Shown here: positions 1-7,814 of the stretch, piece after piece
How the letters are laid out: each line of letters opens with the position of its first letter
Position numbering within the stretch: position 1 is the first letter of the stretch
DNA from: Bacillota bacterium
Lineage (GTDB): Bacteria > Bacillota > Clostridia > Acetivibrionales > DSM-1351
Length of the DNA stretch: 49,923 bases
NCBI GenBank assembly: GCA_023392075.1
Contig: JAEVZU010000177.1
Coordinates: forward strand, 1-49,923
Direction of reading: 5' to 3'
Made by a program: the position numbers and the translations under genes
Notes under the pieces: model-generated
Seen by the model: only the letters and a program-made list of their open reading frames with translations
Database searches by the model: none
What the model was told of the DNA's origin: nothing

Positions 1-32
1 CCACCAGTTACGAAGATATACTTTACTGACAT
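1..32 (-). CDS. pyrG: CTP synthase, N-terminal fragment cut by the window edge
   Basis: Ten complete codons are visible. They read MSVKYIFVTGG (the last glycine codon is incomplete), the near-invariant start of CTP synthase, which makes CTP from UTP and glutamine in the cytoplasm. The ATG is preceded by a GAGGAG ribosome-binding site. The rest of the gene lies outside the window, so integrity cannot be judged. Identification rests on this short but distinctive N-terminus. Confidence 0.85.
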   Translation of the reverse strand, partial: MSVKYIFVTG

Positions 33-134
33 TGTTTTACTCCTCTCGACATGTTCATACGATACAATATATAGAAATGCAAAAAAAATTATATTTTAGG
101 AATGTTGAATTATTCCTTGGTGCTCACTCGTTAT

Positions 135-163
135 ATTTTATATATTGACATACTAAAGGTCAA
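135..163 (-). promoter_or_regulatory. Candidate pyrG promoter with overlapping inverted repeat
   Basis: On the minus strand TTGACC (163-158) is followed after 17 nt by TAAAAT (140-135), a good vegetative-type promoter about 100 nt upstream of the pyrG start. An inverted repeat, ATATTGAC and GTCAATAT separated by 9 nt (143-167), overlaps the -35 region and could be an operator or simply an AT-rich palindrome. The rest of the 33-403 gap holds only this promoter, a terminator at 255-280 and a doubtful 29-codon reading frame. Confidence 0.4.
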
Positions 164-254
164 TATATAAGTCATATTTATTTTGAGCTAATTTCAACAA
201 ATTTAAATCACTAATTTAAGACATTTTATCTAAAATCGCAGTATGCTTCAACAT

Positions 255-280
255 TAAAAAAGAGGGGACTATCCCCTCTT
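255..280 (-). terminator. Rho-independent terminator after the vanZ-like gene
   Basis: A perfect 9-bp stem (AAGAGGGGA / TCCCCTCTT) with a 3-nt loop is followed on the minus strand by a run of T. It lies downstream of the VanZ-like gene ending at 404 and would separate it from pyrG. Confidence 0.8.
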
Positions 281-403
281 ATAATCAGCTATTGAAACAG
301 GCTTTTTTCTATATTTATCTAATGGCAATTTCTTCAAAATAAATAAGTGATTTTCCATATTTTTATCTCCATAGATTATTATACCTTAAAATATCTGAAT
401 GTA

Positions 404-880
404 TCAAGTACTTTGTTTATTTAACCGTCTACTATTTTTACCCAAGCGGCAGTGCCTTAAAAAAGTAAAGATTCCTGCTCCCACGCAGGCTCCCAGGCTG
501 TCAATCAGCACATCCAAAGGCTGCCCGCTCCTGCCGGCCACAAAAAGCTGGTGGATTTCATCACCTGCAGCATATAAAACACATATACCAATTACTGCAA
601 AGAAGCTTTTCAATCCTTTCATGCCGCTTTGGCGTACGGCATTGAAGGTCAGAACCGCCAGGAGCATATAAGCACTGAAATGCGCTCCCTTCCTGACCAG
701 ATGGTTTAAGGTTCCGGAATCCATTTGTACAAATTTCTCCAGCGCCTTTTGTATCAAATCGGTTATACCAAGGCTCAGACCATTGGACTCCACAGCCACC
801 TGCGACGATAATCTGAATATTAACAGCATCCAAAGCAATACCAGTATCCATGAAATTGTTGCTCTAATCTTTTTATTCAT
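404..880 (-). CDS. VanZ-family membrane protein
   Basis: This is a small integral membrane protein of the VanZ-like family. With the chosen start it is 158 aa with about four hydrophobic segments. Family motifs are visible: RLSSQ at 23-27 after the first membrane segment, RKGAH at 63-67, and DEIHQ at 107-111 followed by GRSGQPLD. VanZ confers low-level teicoplanin resistance in enterococci, but most homologues in Clostridia have no proven role. The upstream ATG at 925 has no ribosome-binding site and a TATAAT-like box lies just before it, so the ATG at 880 is preferred. A second VanZ-like gene lies just upstream. Confidence 0.8.
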   Translation of the reverse strand: MNKKIRATISWILVLLWMLLIFRLSSQVAVESNGLSLGITDLIQKALEKFVQMDSGTLNHLVRKGAHFSAYMLLAVLTFNAVRQSGMKGLKSFFAVIGICVLYAAGDEIHQLFVAGRSGQPLDVLIDSLGACVGAGIFTFLRHCRLGKNSRRLNKQST

Positions 881-925
881 TATGCCATATACCCCGTTAA
901 ATAAAAAACGTATTATAAAAATCAT

Positions 926-1163
926 ATGTTTTTTATTATAGCATATTTAACTTGCTTCGTTACCCTCTATTAACAATTTAGAATACGTTTTTGAGTGGTT
1001 AATTTGCCCTGAGGCTGCTTTGAAGCTGCTTGCAAGGCACAAAGCCTTACTGCACGGCTTGCCTTGTCGCAAGCCAAATTCTCTCGCTCAAAAATCACCG
1101 ACCTCACGCCGAGATATTTTGGCAATTTTCGAGGAGGATGGACGCAGCCTTGCTGCAATCCAG
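926..1163. repeat. Non-coding insert with imperfect inverted repeats between two vanZ-like genes
   Basis: The 238-bp gap between the two VanZ-like genes holds no convincing gene. It contains repeated GCAAGG/CCTTGC words that can pair imperfectly, for example around 1028-1072, and is less AT-rich than most spacers here. The look is that of a dispersed intergenic element, but no second copy was found in the window, so it is only a suspicion. Confidence 0.3.
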
Positions 1164-1673
1164 TCACAAAAAACTGCTGTCAGACCGGCTTTTATTCTTT
1201 CTCCGCAATAAAATAAAAATTCCAATTGCAACACAGATTCCAAATACATCTTTCAGTACATCCTGGATTCCCTCGCTTGCAAGCCCTGCACTGTTTCTTC
1301 CATAATAATGCATTTGATTGATTTCATCAATTACACTGATACCCGTACCGATAATAAATGCAGCAGGAATCCATTTGTGGCCTTTAATACCCAACATCCA
1401 CAGCATTGCTGAAAAAATACACGTCAGCAAAAAGTACATGACCATATGCGCTAAATCCCTGACTATAATGTCAGCATTCTGAATGATATGCTCCGAATAG
1501 GAGGCTCCTTCTCCGACAATACCAACTGTTTCGGCTGCCCTGACCAGGTATTTTGTTACTGCCCTGCTCATATGTCCCGAATTTACGGCTGTCTGTGATG
1601 ACATGAAAAATATGAAGCAAATCCAGCCCATAACTGCAACTGCAAAAATCATACCTGCTTTTTTGAACTTCAT
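1164..1673 (-). CDS. VanZ-family membrane protein
   Basis: A 169-aa integral membrane protein, homologous in layout to the neighbour at 404-880. It has an N-terminal membrane segment ending in FMSSQ (23-27), then RDLAHM with a following hydrophobic stretch, then DEINQ with a GRN motif, and a C-terminal membrane segment before a basic tail. A GGAG ribosome-binding site lies 9-10 nt before the ATG. Two VanZ paralogues side by side suggest an old duplication; sequence similarity is limited to the family motifs. No specific function can be assigned beyond VanZ-like. Confidence 0.8.
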   Translation of the reverse strand: MKFKKAGMIFAVAVMGWICFIFFMSSQTAVNSGHMSRAVTKYLVRAAETVGIVGEGASYSEHIIQNADIIVRDLAHMVMYFLLTCIFSAMLWMLGIKGHKWIPAAFIIGTGISVIDEINQMHYYGRNSAGLASEGIQDVLKDVFGICVAIGIFILLRRKNKSRSDSSFL

Positions 1674-1701
1674 TATAAGTTAACTCCTTATTTTTTACAA
1701 T

Positions 1702-1730
1702 AAAAAAACATATGACCGTAATCATATGTT
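1702..1730 (-). terminator. Rho-independent terminator
   Basis: A 9-bp perfect stem (AACATATGA / TCATATGTT) is followed on the minus strand by seven T residues. It lies downstream of the gene ending at 1800. Confidence 0.75.
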
Positions 1731-1799
1731 GAAAATTATTGCACTTATGTTTATTTCCCAACCCTGTTAATTAGTATTACTTTCCTTCGACTACTCAGT

Positions 1800-2285
1800 C
1801 TATTTGCCATTCATATACTTTTTGTACATTTCTTTAAATCTTTCAATATCTTCATCTGTAAATTTATCTAAAGCTATTTTTTGAGCTTTGTCCTTTTCCT
1901 CTTCAGTGAGACCACCTGCCAGCATATCCTTTAACTCTTTTATATCATCGGTTGAAAGTTTCGACATAACTATTGTTGCCGCTGTCATTTTATCCTGGGC
2001 GGTAATTTTTTTCTTTATTTGATTTATCTTTTCAGCGGATAATTGTGATTTTTGCTGAGCACTATCGGATTTCCCCGTTTTTGAATCGAAACCTTCCGAG
2101 GTATCAGAGGAATTTGAGACATCTCCTCCCATACTTCCCAGCTCCGGCCCGATGTCATCCAGCAAAGAAAGACTTTCATCTATGGTCTCATTAACTATTC
2201 TATCCCCGATGTAATACATGCCTGCAAATATACCAAGGGCTACTATTAATAAAATTACTAAAGTTATCAAAATAATCTTTTTCAT
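1800..2285 (-). CDS. Membrane-anchored protein of unknown function
   Basis: A 161-aa protein with one N-terminal membrane segment (about residues 3-27), then a Ser/Asp-rich low-complexity linker (about 50-85) and a charged helical C-terminal half rich in Lys, Asp and Glu. It probably sits in the membrane with the helical part outside. The C-terminal part repeats a pattern of short amphipathic helices (STDDIKELKDML, then FTDEDIERFKEMYKKY). No family was recognised. Only a weak AGG ribosome-binding site is seen. The terminator at 1702-1730 ends the unit. Confidence 0.7.
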   Translation of the reverse strand: MKKIILITLVILLIVALGIFAGMYYIGDRIVNETIDESLSLLDDIGPELGSMGGDVSNSSDTSEGFDSKTGKSDSAQQKSQLSAEKINQIKKKITAQDKMTAATIVMSKLSTDDIKELKDMLAGGLTEEEKDKAQKIALDKFTDEDIERFKEMYKKYMNGK

Positions 2286-2357
2286 GCTTAACCTATTTCT
2301 TTTTCTACAAGATTTTGAATATATTAATATTATAGCATATATTCAAGTAATTATTTT

Positions 2358-3572
2358 TCATTTAAAGTTGTTTGGTACAACCTTTAGAATCTTCCCCACA
2401 GAATCGGGTATTCTTTCGGTATAACATCCCATTCCGAAGTAAAAGCTGCCATATGCCTCTTCAAAAGACCGTGCAAAGGTGTCGAAATCAAATCTCAATA
2501 CTTCAGTCCATCCCTTATAATTTTCAGTTTTATACACTATATTTGTATATACTGTTTCTGATATTTTAATGTATGCCAAAACATACAAAAATTTGTCTCT
2601 TACCGCCATATCCGTTGGTATGGCTCCACTTTCGGGAAAAACTGCTTTTTCAGCCCGATTTATATCTTCTGAAAAGTAAAGTGCTTCGGAAATCCAGCTA
2701 TTGTTATAATCATATTTTTGTGAGATATATGCCATTTTTCCAATTGCTGAAGTCGCTCTGTCAAGCCTGTAGTATTTATATGGTATTTGTGTTTCGGGCA
2801 GTATTTTGTCCCTGTATATCTTTATTGTAGACACTTTTGTACCGTCTATTACTACCGCCTTATTTCTGTAAGAATCTCCGCTTGCCAGAAATACTACGTC
2901 TATTGCGTACACTTTATTCTTAAAATTAATCAGCGTATACATACGATTGGATAACGGCCAATACGGCGGATCAGTATTAAGTGTTATTGGACTCCAAGTC
3001 TTGCCATAATTACCGGAACGATATAATACATTATCATCGTCCGATCCCGTGACAGTATATAAAATACCATTAGCTATTGCCATATCATATACGTGTATGG
3101 CTTTTGGAATATTTCTGTACTTCTCCCAGCTGCCTTCCGACAGCTTGTAGAAGTTTCCATAATCCCAGGACTCTCTCGAATCCAACCCCGGCAAATACAA
3201 TTGTCCATCAATAATTTTATAATTTGAAAGCTGATCCTCGCTTGTGACATATTCTTTAACAAATGTTTGGCGCAAAATATCATAGCAGTATATGGGAATA
3301 GGACCTTCATAGGCATTGGGGCCGTAATTTTGACTATTTCCATGTCCAAGGTATATTTTGTTACTATAAACCTGCATATCCCATATATTGCGGGCATAGC
3401 CCTTTACAGAAAAAGGTATCCCCAGGTCTTCCACCCTTTCGGTAACATCTGTAATCCGGGCAGCTGATGCTTCATTTATACAAAATTTCACTTTATCAAT
3501 TAACAAATAATCTCTATTGATCAAGCATAAAATCACACAGCAGAGGAAACCTGCAAACATCTTTCTATACAT
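2358..3572 (-). CDS. Secreted beta-propeller-like protein of unknown function
   Basis: A 404-aa protein with an N-terminal hydrophobic export signal (about residues 5-18). The body alternates short beta strands with repeated patterns such as NKIYLGHG, IIDGQLYLPG, IANGILYTVTGSDD and GNYGKTWSPI. Several resemble the Asp-box/BNR pattern of secreted beta-propellers. It is probably extracellular. A GGAG site precedes the ATG by 9 nt. It lies just downstream of the EPS operon, beyond family-A element A1, and could be a surface or matrix protein linked to it, though no enzyme signature is seen. Confidence 0.6.
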   Translation of the reverse strand: MYRKMFAGFLCCVILCLINRDYLLIDKVKFCINEASAARITDVTERVEDLGIPFSVKGYARNIWDMQVYSNKIYLGHGNSQNYGPNAYEGPIPIYCYDILRQTFVKEYVTSEDQLSNYKIIDGQLYLPGLDSRESWDYGNFYKLSEGSWEKYRNIPKAIHVYDMAIANGILYTVTGSDDDNVLYRSGNYGKTWSPITLNTDPPYWPLSNRMYTLINFKNKVYAIDVVFLASGDSYRNKAVVIDGTKVSTIKIYRDKILPETQIPYKYYRLDRATSAIGKMAYISQKYDYNNSWISEALYFSEDINRAEKAVFPESGAIPTDMAVRDKFLYVLAYIKISETVYTNIVYKTENYKGWTEVLRFDFDTFARSFEEAYGSFYFGMGCYTERIPDSVGKILKVVPNNFK

Positions 3573-3603
3573 AATCTCAACTCCGAAATTATTAAAGATA
3601 GAA

Positions 3604-3744
3604 CCAGTGGTCTGTAAACACCTAAAAGCTCACATATTGCCCGCGGTTAAATACCCGCAGAGTTTCGTTGTCATCCTTGTCAATACATACAGTATTGCCT
3701 CGTCCCCGCCGGCAATATATGTTTTAGATGTTACAGACCACTAG
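3604..3744 (-). repeat. MITE-like inverted-repeat element, family A copy 1
   Basis: A 141-bp element bounded by CCAG on the left and CTAG on the right. Its ends are inverted repeats of the type TGGTCTGTAACATCTAAAA. The interior, read on the minus strand, matches copy 2 (4464-4631) closely, including the GGCAATACTGTATGTATTGA block, so copies 1 and 2 lie in opposite orientation on either side of the sugar-transferase gene. It encodes no protein. The right border CTAG provides the TAG stop of the sugar transferase. Confidence 0.85.
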
Positions 3745-4409
3745 AACGCTTTGCTGTCTCCAAACAGTACAGGAATAGTTCTCAATATTATTTTGAAATC
3801 ATACAAAAGACGTCGCTCACGTATATACTTCAAATCCAATCTGCACATATCCTCAAAACCTATGCTGTTTCTTCCGCTTACCTGCCATAATCCCGTAAGT
3901 CCGGGTTTTACAGACAACCTCAGATTGTGCCATGCTTCATACTGCTGCACTTCATTTTCGATGGGGGGCCTTGGGCCGACAAAACTCATATCCCCCTTCA
4001 ATATGTTTATCAACTGCGGAAGCTCATCAATACTTGTTTTCCTGATAACCTTGCCAACTCTTGTAACCCTTGGATCATCTTTTATTTTAAATGCAAATCC
4101 GCTTACCTGATTTTTGTCTTCCAGTTCAACTAATTTTTTTTCAGCATCTGCAACCATTGATCTGAATTTATATATTTCAAAAGCCCGGCCCTTAAATCCA
4201 TTTCTTTTCTGTCTGAAAAAAACCGTTCCCCGGGAGTCAGCTTTAATAATTATTGCAACAGTCAGAAAAAGTGGTGTCAGAATAATAAGTGCCGAGAATG
4301 ATACAATAATATCAAAACACCTCTTAAAGAGCTCATAATAAAAGGGCACATTATCAAACAATGCCCTTTTTTCAATAATATTTTCTATTGTAAACTTATT
4401 ATTTTTCAT
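3741..4409 (-). CDS. Undecaprenyl-phosphate sugar phosphotransferase (priming glycosyltransferase)
   Basis: A 222-aa bacterial sugar transferase (PglC/EpsL/WcaJ-core type) that starts EPS repeat-unit assembly by moving a sugar-1-phosphate from a nucleotide sugar to undecaprenyl phosphate at the membrane. A hydrophobic segment at about 32-55 is the membrane anchor. KFRSM is at 81-85 and the catalytic Asp-Glu pair at 128-129 in TSIDELPQL, followed by GDMSFVGPRPP. Length is normal for the short, core-only class. The stop codon TAG coincides with the CTAG border of family-A element A1. It is the last gene of the EPS operon; a 367-bp gap filled by two elements separates it from the phosphatase gene upstream. 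Confidence 0.9.
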   Translation of the reverse strand: MKNNKFTIENIIEKRALFDNVPFYYELFKRCFDIIVSFSALIILTPLFLTVAIIIKADSRGTVFFRQKRNGFKGRAFEIYKFRSMVADAEKKLVELEDKNQVSGFAFKIKDDPRVTRVGKVIRKTSIDELPQLINILKGDMSFVGPRPPIENEVQQYEAWHNLRLSVKPGLTGLWQVSGRNSIGFEDMCRLDLKYIRERRLLYDFKIILRTIPVLFGDSKAF

Positions 4410-4463
4410 ATTTTATTTTTCCTTTCAAACAGCAGGTCTTTTACAGATTAGATTTTACATGCC

Positions 4464-4631
4464 ACTAGTGGTCTGTAACATCTAAAACGTATATGGCCGG
4501 CGAGGAAAATTTTTGCAGGATAAGGCGGAGGACGATGGCAATACTGTATGTATTGACAAGGAGGACAACGAAATCCTGCGAGAATTTAACCGTCGGCAAT
4601 ATATGACTTTTAGGTGTTACAGACCACTAGT
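4464..4631 (+). repeat. MITE-like inverted-repeat element, family A copy 2
   Basis: A 168-bp element flanked by CTAG on both sides (4464-4467 and 4628-4631). Terminal inverted repeats of about 20 bp read TGGTCTGTAACATCTAAAA on the left and TTTTAGGTGTTACAGACCA on the right. The interior carries GCAGGAT and ATCCTGC arms that can fold into a long hairpin. No coding capacity. It fills the left half of the gap between the phosphatase and the sugar transferase, inside a single operon. Confidence 0.9.
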
Positions 4632-4780
4632 ACAATATTTTGCATATTGGGTACATAATTGGGAGTGAATTTTTCGAAAGGACAAGGCGGAGGAAGAAGG
4701 AATAATTGCTTTTCGACAACGCGGTCATCAGGAAAATCCGCCCAAAGGCTGCGCCCCGAATATACAGAATATTGTACTAG
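4628..4780 (+). repeat. MITE-like inverted-repeat element, family B
   Basis: A 153-bp element flanked by CTAG at 4628-4631, shared with family-A copy 2, and at 4777-4780. The terminal inverted repeats (TACAATATTTTGCATATT and its near-perfect reverse complement) differ from those of family A. The interior has an AAGGCGGAGGA word also present in family A. Only one copy is seen here. Its right border supplies the TAG stop codon of the phosphatase gene. Confidence 0.75.
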
Positions 4781-5550
4781 TTTTGAATTAAGGCTGCAGC
4801 GGAACTTCTCCAGTTATAAGGTTTGCTCACACTTGGAATAAAAATATTATTATTGTCTCCCTCCAAAATCTTTTCCGCATTGTTATGAAACAACATAACG
4901 GCAGACTCCTTTCCTGCCCAGCGCACCACACTATTGTATGCCTCCAGATACCACTTTGAATAATCTTCTGCGCAATGGGCATTTGAGGCAACCATATCAA
5001 CCAGTCTCATCCGGATAAGTTTCTTCGTATAATCCCTTACTTTACTCCCATAAACACCGACGATACTGGCTGCATCTACCTGAATGTATGAACCCGCCTT
5101 AATAAGAGAAACAACACTTCCAAAGTTTCTTAACAGTCTTCTGTTCCTTTCAATATGCGCAATGACCGGCACTATTTTATGTAAATTCAACTCATAAACA
5201 CTTTCAATACACTTGTCAGGTCCTACCCTGTATGGAAATTCAAAAAGCATTAATCCTGATTTATTCAAACTGGACTTTGCAGTGTTTATAAAAGGAAAAT
5301 TTATCCCGGGCTCAATATATATTTCATAAGCGAGTTGGATATCCACATCATATGCCTTCGCTCTGTATAAGAGTTCCTGATAGTTATTCTCAACCCGCTC
5401 AAGATCATAAACAGTTTCATGGAAATGAGGAGACGCAATAATTGTTCTTATTCCTATACTATCCGCTTCCTTAAGCATTTCTAACGATTGTTCGATATTG
5501 GAAGGGCCATCATCAACACCAAAAATTATATGACTATGCACGTCAATCAT
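4777..5550 (-). CDS. CpsB/YwqE-type protein-tyrosine phosphatase (PHP family)
   Basis: A 257-aa metal-dependent phosphatase of the PHP superfamily that dephosphorylates the EPS tyrosine kinase or its targets, controlling chain length and export. The N-terminal metal motif is DVHSH (residues 3-7) followed by GVDDGP. ASPHFH, VIAHIER and SNAHC carry the remaining metal ligands. The ATG at 5550 is chosen because AAAGGA lies 10 nt upstream; an in-frame TTG at 5559 is too close to that site. Its partners are the kinase at 22930 and the modulator at 23672. The TAG stop falls in the CTAG border of element B. Confidence 0.88.
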   Translation of the reverse strand: MIDVHSHIIFGVDDGPSNIEQSLEMLKEADSIGIRTIIASPHFHETVYDLERVENNYQELLYRAKAYDVDIQLAYEIYIEPGINFPFINTAKSSLNKSGLMLFEFPYRVGPDKCIESVYELNLHKIVPVIAHIERNRRLLRNFGSVVSLIKAGSYIQVDAASIVGVYGSKVRDYTKKLIRMRLVDMVASNAHCAEDYSKWYLEAYNSVVRWAGKESAVMLFHNNAEKILEGDNNNIFIPSVSKPYNWRSSAAALIQN

Positions 5551-5614
5551 TAATACCAAATCCTTTCACACTTTATATTTCATAATTATTTTTACAGATT
5601 AGGGATGATTAAAT

Positions 5615-7330
5615 CTAAGCACTTACACTGCAGTCCGTCAAATTGGGATTCTTAAATTCTTCAACCAGTCTGCCGTCTTTTAGTTTAAAAATTCTTGAGC
5701 ATATATTTAATGCACCTGGCCGATGAGTTATTACTATGCAGGTTCTCCTGGGCAGCATGTCATGAATACTCTGAAGCACTTTCATTTCGGAGTTTGTATC
5801 AAGTGAGGAGGTTGCTTCATCCAGTATCATAACCGGGCTGTTTTTCAGTATTGCGCGGGCTATGGCAATTCTTTGCGCCTGCCCCTCCGATAAGCCCAAA
5901 CCCTTTTCACCCAGTGCCGTTGCCAGGCCGTCAGGCAATTCATTTATAAAATCCAATGCACATGAGGCTTGTAATGCACATTCCATCTGTTCCTTTGTGG
6001 CATAGGGTAAACCCGCTGTCAAGTTCTCGGCAATAGTTCCGCTGAAAAGTGTATTGCCTTGCGGAACATATGCTATGCACTCTCTGTCAGCCGCAGATAT
6101 ATTTATCCTTTGTCCGCTTAAATCTACAAATGCTACCTCGCCCGTATCAGGTTTTATTAATGACAATATCACCCTTATGAAGGTCGTTTTACCTTCACCG
6201 GATGGTCCCACCAGCGCTACTATCTCTCCGGGCTTAATAGTGACTGATACTTTTCTCAGTACGGGTTTACTCCCTTTGTAAGAGCAGGTTACATCTTTAA
6301 AAGCAAGACCTACTGCCGTATTCACAGGTAGTTTTTTAACTTCGGCAAGTTCCAGCGGAAGCCTTTCGAGCTCCATTAGTCTGGAAGCAGAGCCTATTGC
6401 TGAAATAACTTGGGGAAGTGTGCCCGACAATCCTATAAACGGTCCCTGTACCTGTTGAACCAACTGTAAAAAGGCGGTTAATGTGCCAAACGAGGCGGCA
6501 CCAATACTTAACTTATATGCCCCCCAGCAAAACGCAGTAAAATAACCGGCCCAATATCCAAAGCCGAGCACCGTTCCGGCAGCTACACTGGTACGATTCC
6601 GCTGAATAATCCAATGCATTCTGTTGGTATGGAGCTTATCTATTTTTTCCAGGCTCCTATTCTCCATACAAAACGTCTTTACAACCAGAATATTTTCAAT
6701 TGCTTCCTGAATAAAAGATTTGTAGGCACTTTCAGTCTCTTGAACTTTTATATGAAGCTCCTTCATTTTTTTACCCAGAATTCTGCTGAAGAGAACTGTA
6801 ACCGGCCCGAGAGCAAAAGCTAAGAAGGCCAGGGTAGGTTCATATAGAAGCAATGTGGAAAATGCGGCAATCAATTGTACCCCAAGTGAAATTATGCCCG
6901 GGAGAGTACTTGCAACACAGGCTGCAATGGTACCCACATCACTTGACAATCTGGTCAATATATCACCGCTGTGATATTTGGTCAGATCAAGCCATTCGGT
7001 GGAGGCCACTCTGTAAAAAAGTGTCTGTCTCATGCTGTTTGACAATAATTCCTGGGTCTTAACGGTTATCATGGATGTAAAGGCTCTTACTGCCAGATTT
7101 GCAAGTATAATTCCTCCAAAAAGTGCGGCAAAGAGCATTGCTCTGGATAAAATTCCGGCAACAGCAGTATCAATTACATTTTTTGAGAGTATTGCAACCA
7201 AGACTCCACTGAGTGCACTAATGGCATTAAGAAAAATAATTAATATGATACTGCCGGTAAATTTTTTTGATTTTCTTGCAATCCAGCTTATATAATCCAA
7301 TAATTTTTTAATTTCCTTATGTATTTTCAC
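5615..7330 (-). CDS. ABC exporter, fused membrane and ATPase domains; candidate peptide transporter of the RiPP cluster
   Basis: A 571-aa half-transporter expected to work as a homodimer. Residues 1-320 form the exporter-type membrane domain with about six segments. The ATPase domain has Walker A GPSGEGKT (375-382), Q-loop VPQGN (422-426), signature LSEGQ (480-484), Walker B MILDE (501-505) and the switch His536. There is no N-terminal C39 peptidase, so leader removal would need another protease, and one (7317-7814) is encoded directly upstream with a 14-bp overlap. The start is GTG with AGGTG 5 nt upstream. Adjacency to kinase, peptidase and precursor genes suggests it exports the modified peptide; lipid-linked sugar flipping is a less likely alternative. 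Confidence 0.85.
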   Translation of the reverse strand: MKIHKEIKKLLDYISWIARKSKKFTGSIILIIFLNAISALSGVLVAILSKNVIDTAVAGILSRAMLFAALFGGIILANLAVRAFTSMITVKTQELLSNSMRQTLFYRVASTEWLDLTKYHSGDILTRLSSDVGTIAACVASTLPGIISLGVQLIAAFSTLLLYEPTLAFLAFALGPVTVLFSRILGKKMKELHIKVQETESAYKSFIQEAIENILVVKTFCMENRSLEKIDKLHTNRMHWIIQRNRTSVAAGTVLGFGYWAGYFTAFCWGAYKLSIGAASFGTLTAFLQLVQQVQGPFIGLSGTLPQVISAIGSASRLMELERLPLELAEVKKLPVNTAVGLAFKDVTCSYKGSKPVLRKVSVTIKPGEIVALVGPSGEGKTTFIRVILSLIKPDTGEVAFVDLSGQRINISAADRECIAYVPQGNTLFSGTIAENLTAGLPYATKEQMECALQASCALDFINELPDGLATALGEKGLGLSEGQAQRIAIARAILKNSPVMILDEATSSLDTNSEMKVLQSIHDMLPRRTCIVITHRPGALNICSRIFKLKDGRLVEEFKNPNLTDCSVSA

Positions 7331-7814
7331 TTTTACACCTGCTGTTTTTTATCATCTTTTTTACATTTCCCAAAAATTTTATCAGCCTGAAAATATGGTG
7401 GCGGATAGGTATAATTTTCAGCCAGACCAGTGTTAAGTGCTTCAATACCGGCTGATCGCAGCTGATATTATGCCCGTTCCGCCTTACAGAATCAACCCTG
7501 GCCAATAACTGTTCAGGGAATATCGGGCCTTCAATCCACCCTTGTGCATCACCTATCATAAAGAATGTATTATCTTCCTTACGTTGTACTCTATGTAATA
7601 CATACTCTCCCGTCACCCTCCGTACCAATACTATATCTCCCCTTTTTACAGCCTTGAAGTTTACTTTTGCCAGTTGGACACAATCCTTTTCCTCCCGGAG
7701 AAACGGATACATGCTCATTCCGGTAACTGTTATCCAAACTTTATTCCCTATATCAAGAATATCCTGTATAACAGGGAATATCTCTCCGGCCTTGACTTTT
7801 ACTACTTCACACAT
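7317..7814 (-). CDS. S24/S26-family (SipW-like) signal peptidase homologue
   Basis: A 165-aa serine peptidase-like protein. The motif GMSMYPFL (Ser34) matches the nucleophile box of the S24/S26 families. RGDIVLVRR (58-66), LHRV (His74) and GDA (88-90) follow. The general base appears to be His rather than Lys, as in SipW and ER-type signal peptidases. There is no strong N-terminal membrane anchor; a short hydrophobic stretch is near residues 127-137. It overlaps the kinase gene upstream by 13 bp and the ABC exporter downstream by 14 bp, indicating translational coupling. Similar proteins occur in peptide-modification clusters, so removal of the precursor leader is a reasonable but unproven role. 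Confidence 0.75.
   Translation of the reverse strand: MCEVVKVKAGEIFPVIQDILDIGNKVWITVTGMSMYPFLREEKDCVQLAKVNFKAVKRGDIVLVRRVTGEYVLHRVQRKEDNTFFMIGDAQGWIEGPIFPEQLLARVDSVRRNGHNISCDQPVLKHLTLVWLKIIPIRHHIFRLIKFLGNVKKMIKNSRCKSENT

Noticed and set aside
4435..5605. The word TTTTACAGATTAG occurs at about 4439 and 5590, both in gaps between operon genes
   Set aside because: Thirteen AT-rich bases twice in a 50 kb AT-rich window could be chance, and no longer similarity extends from it.
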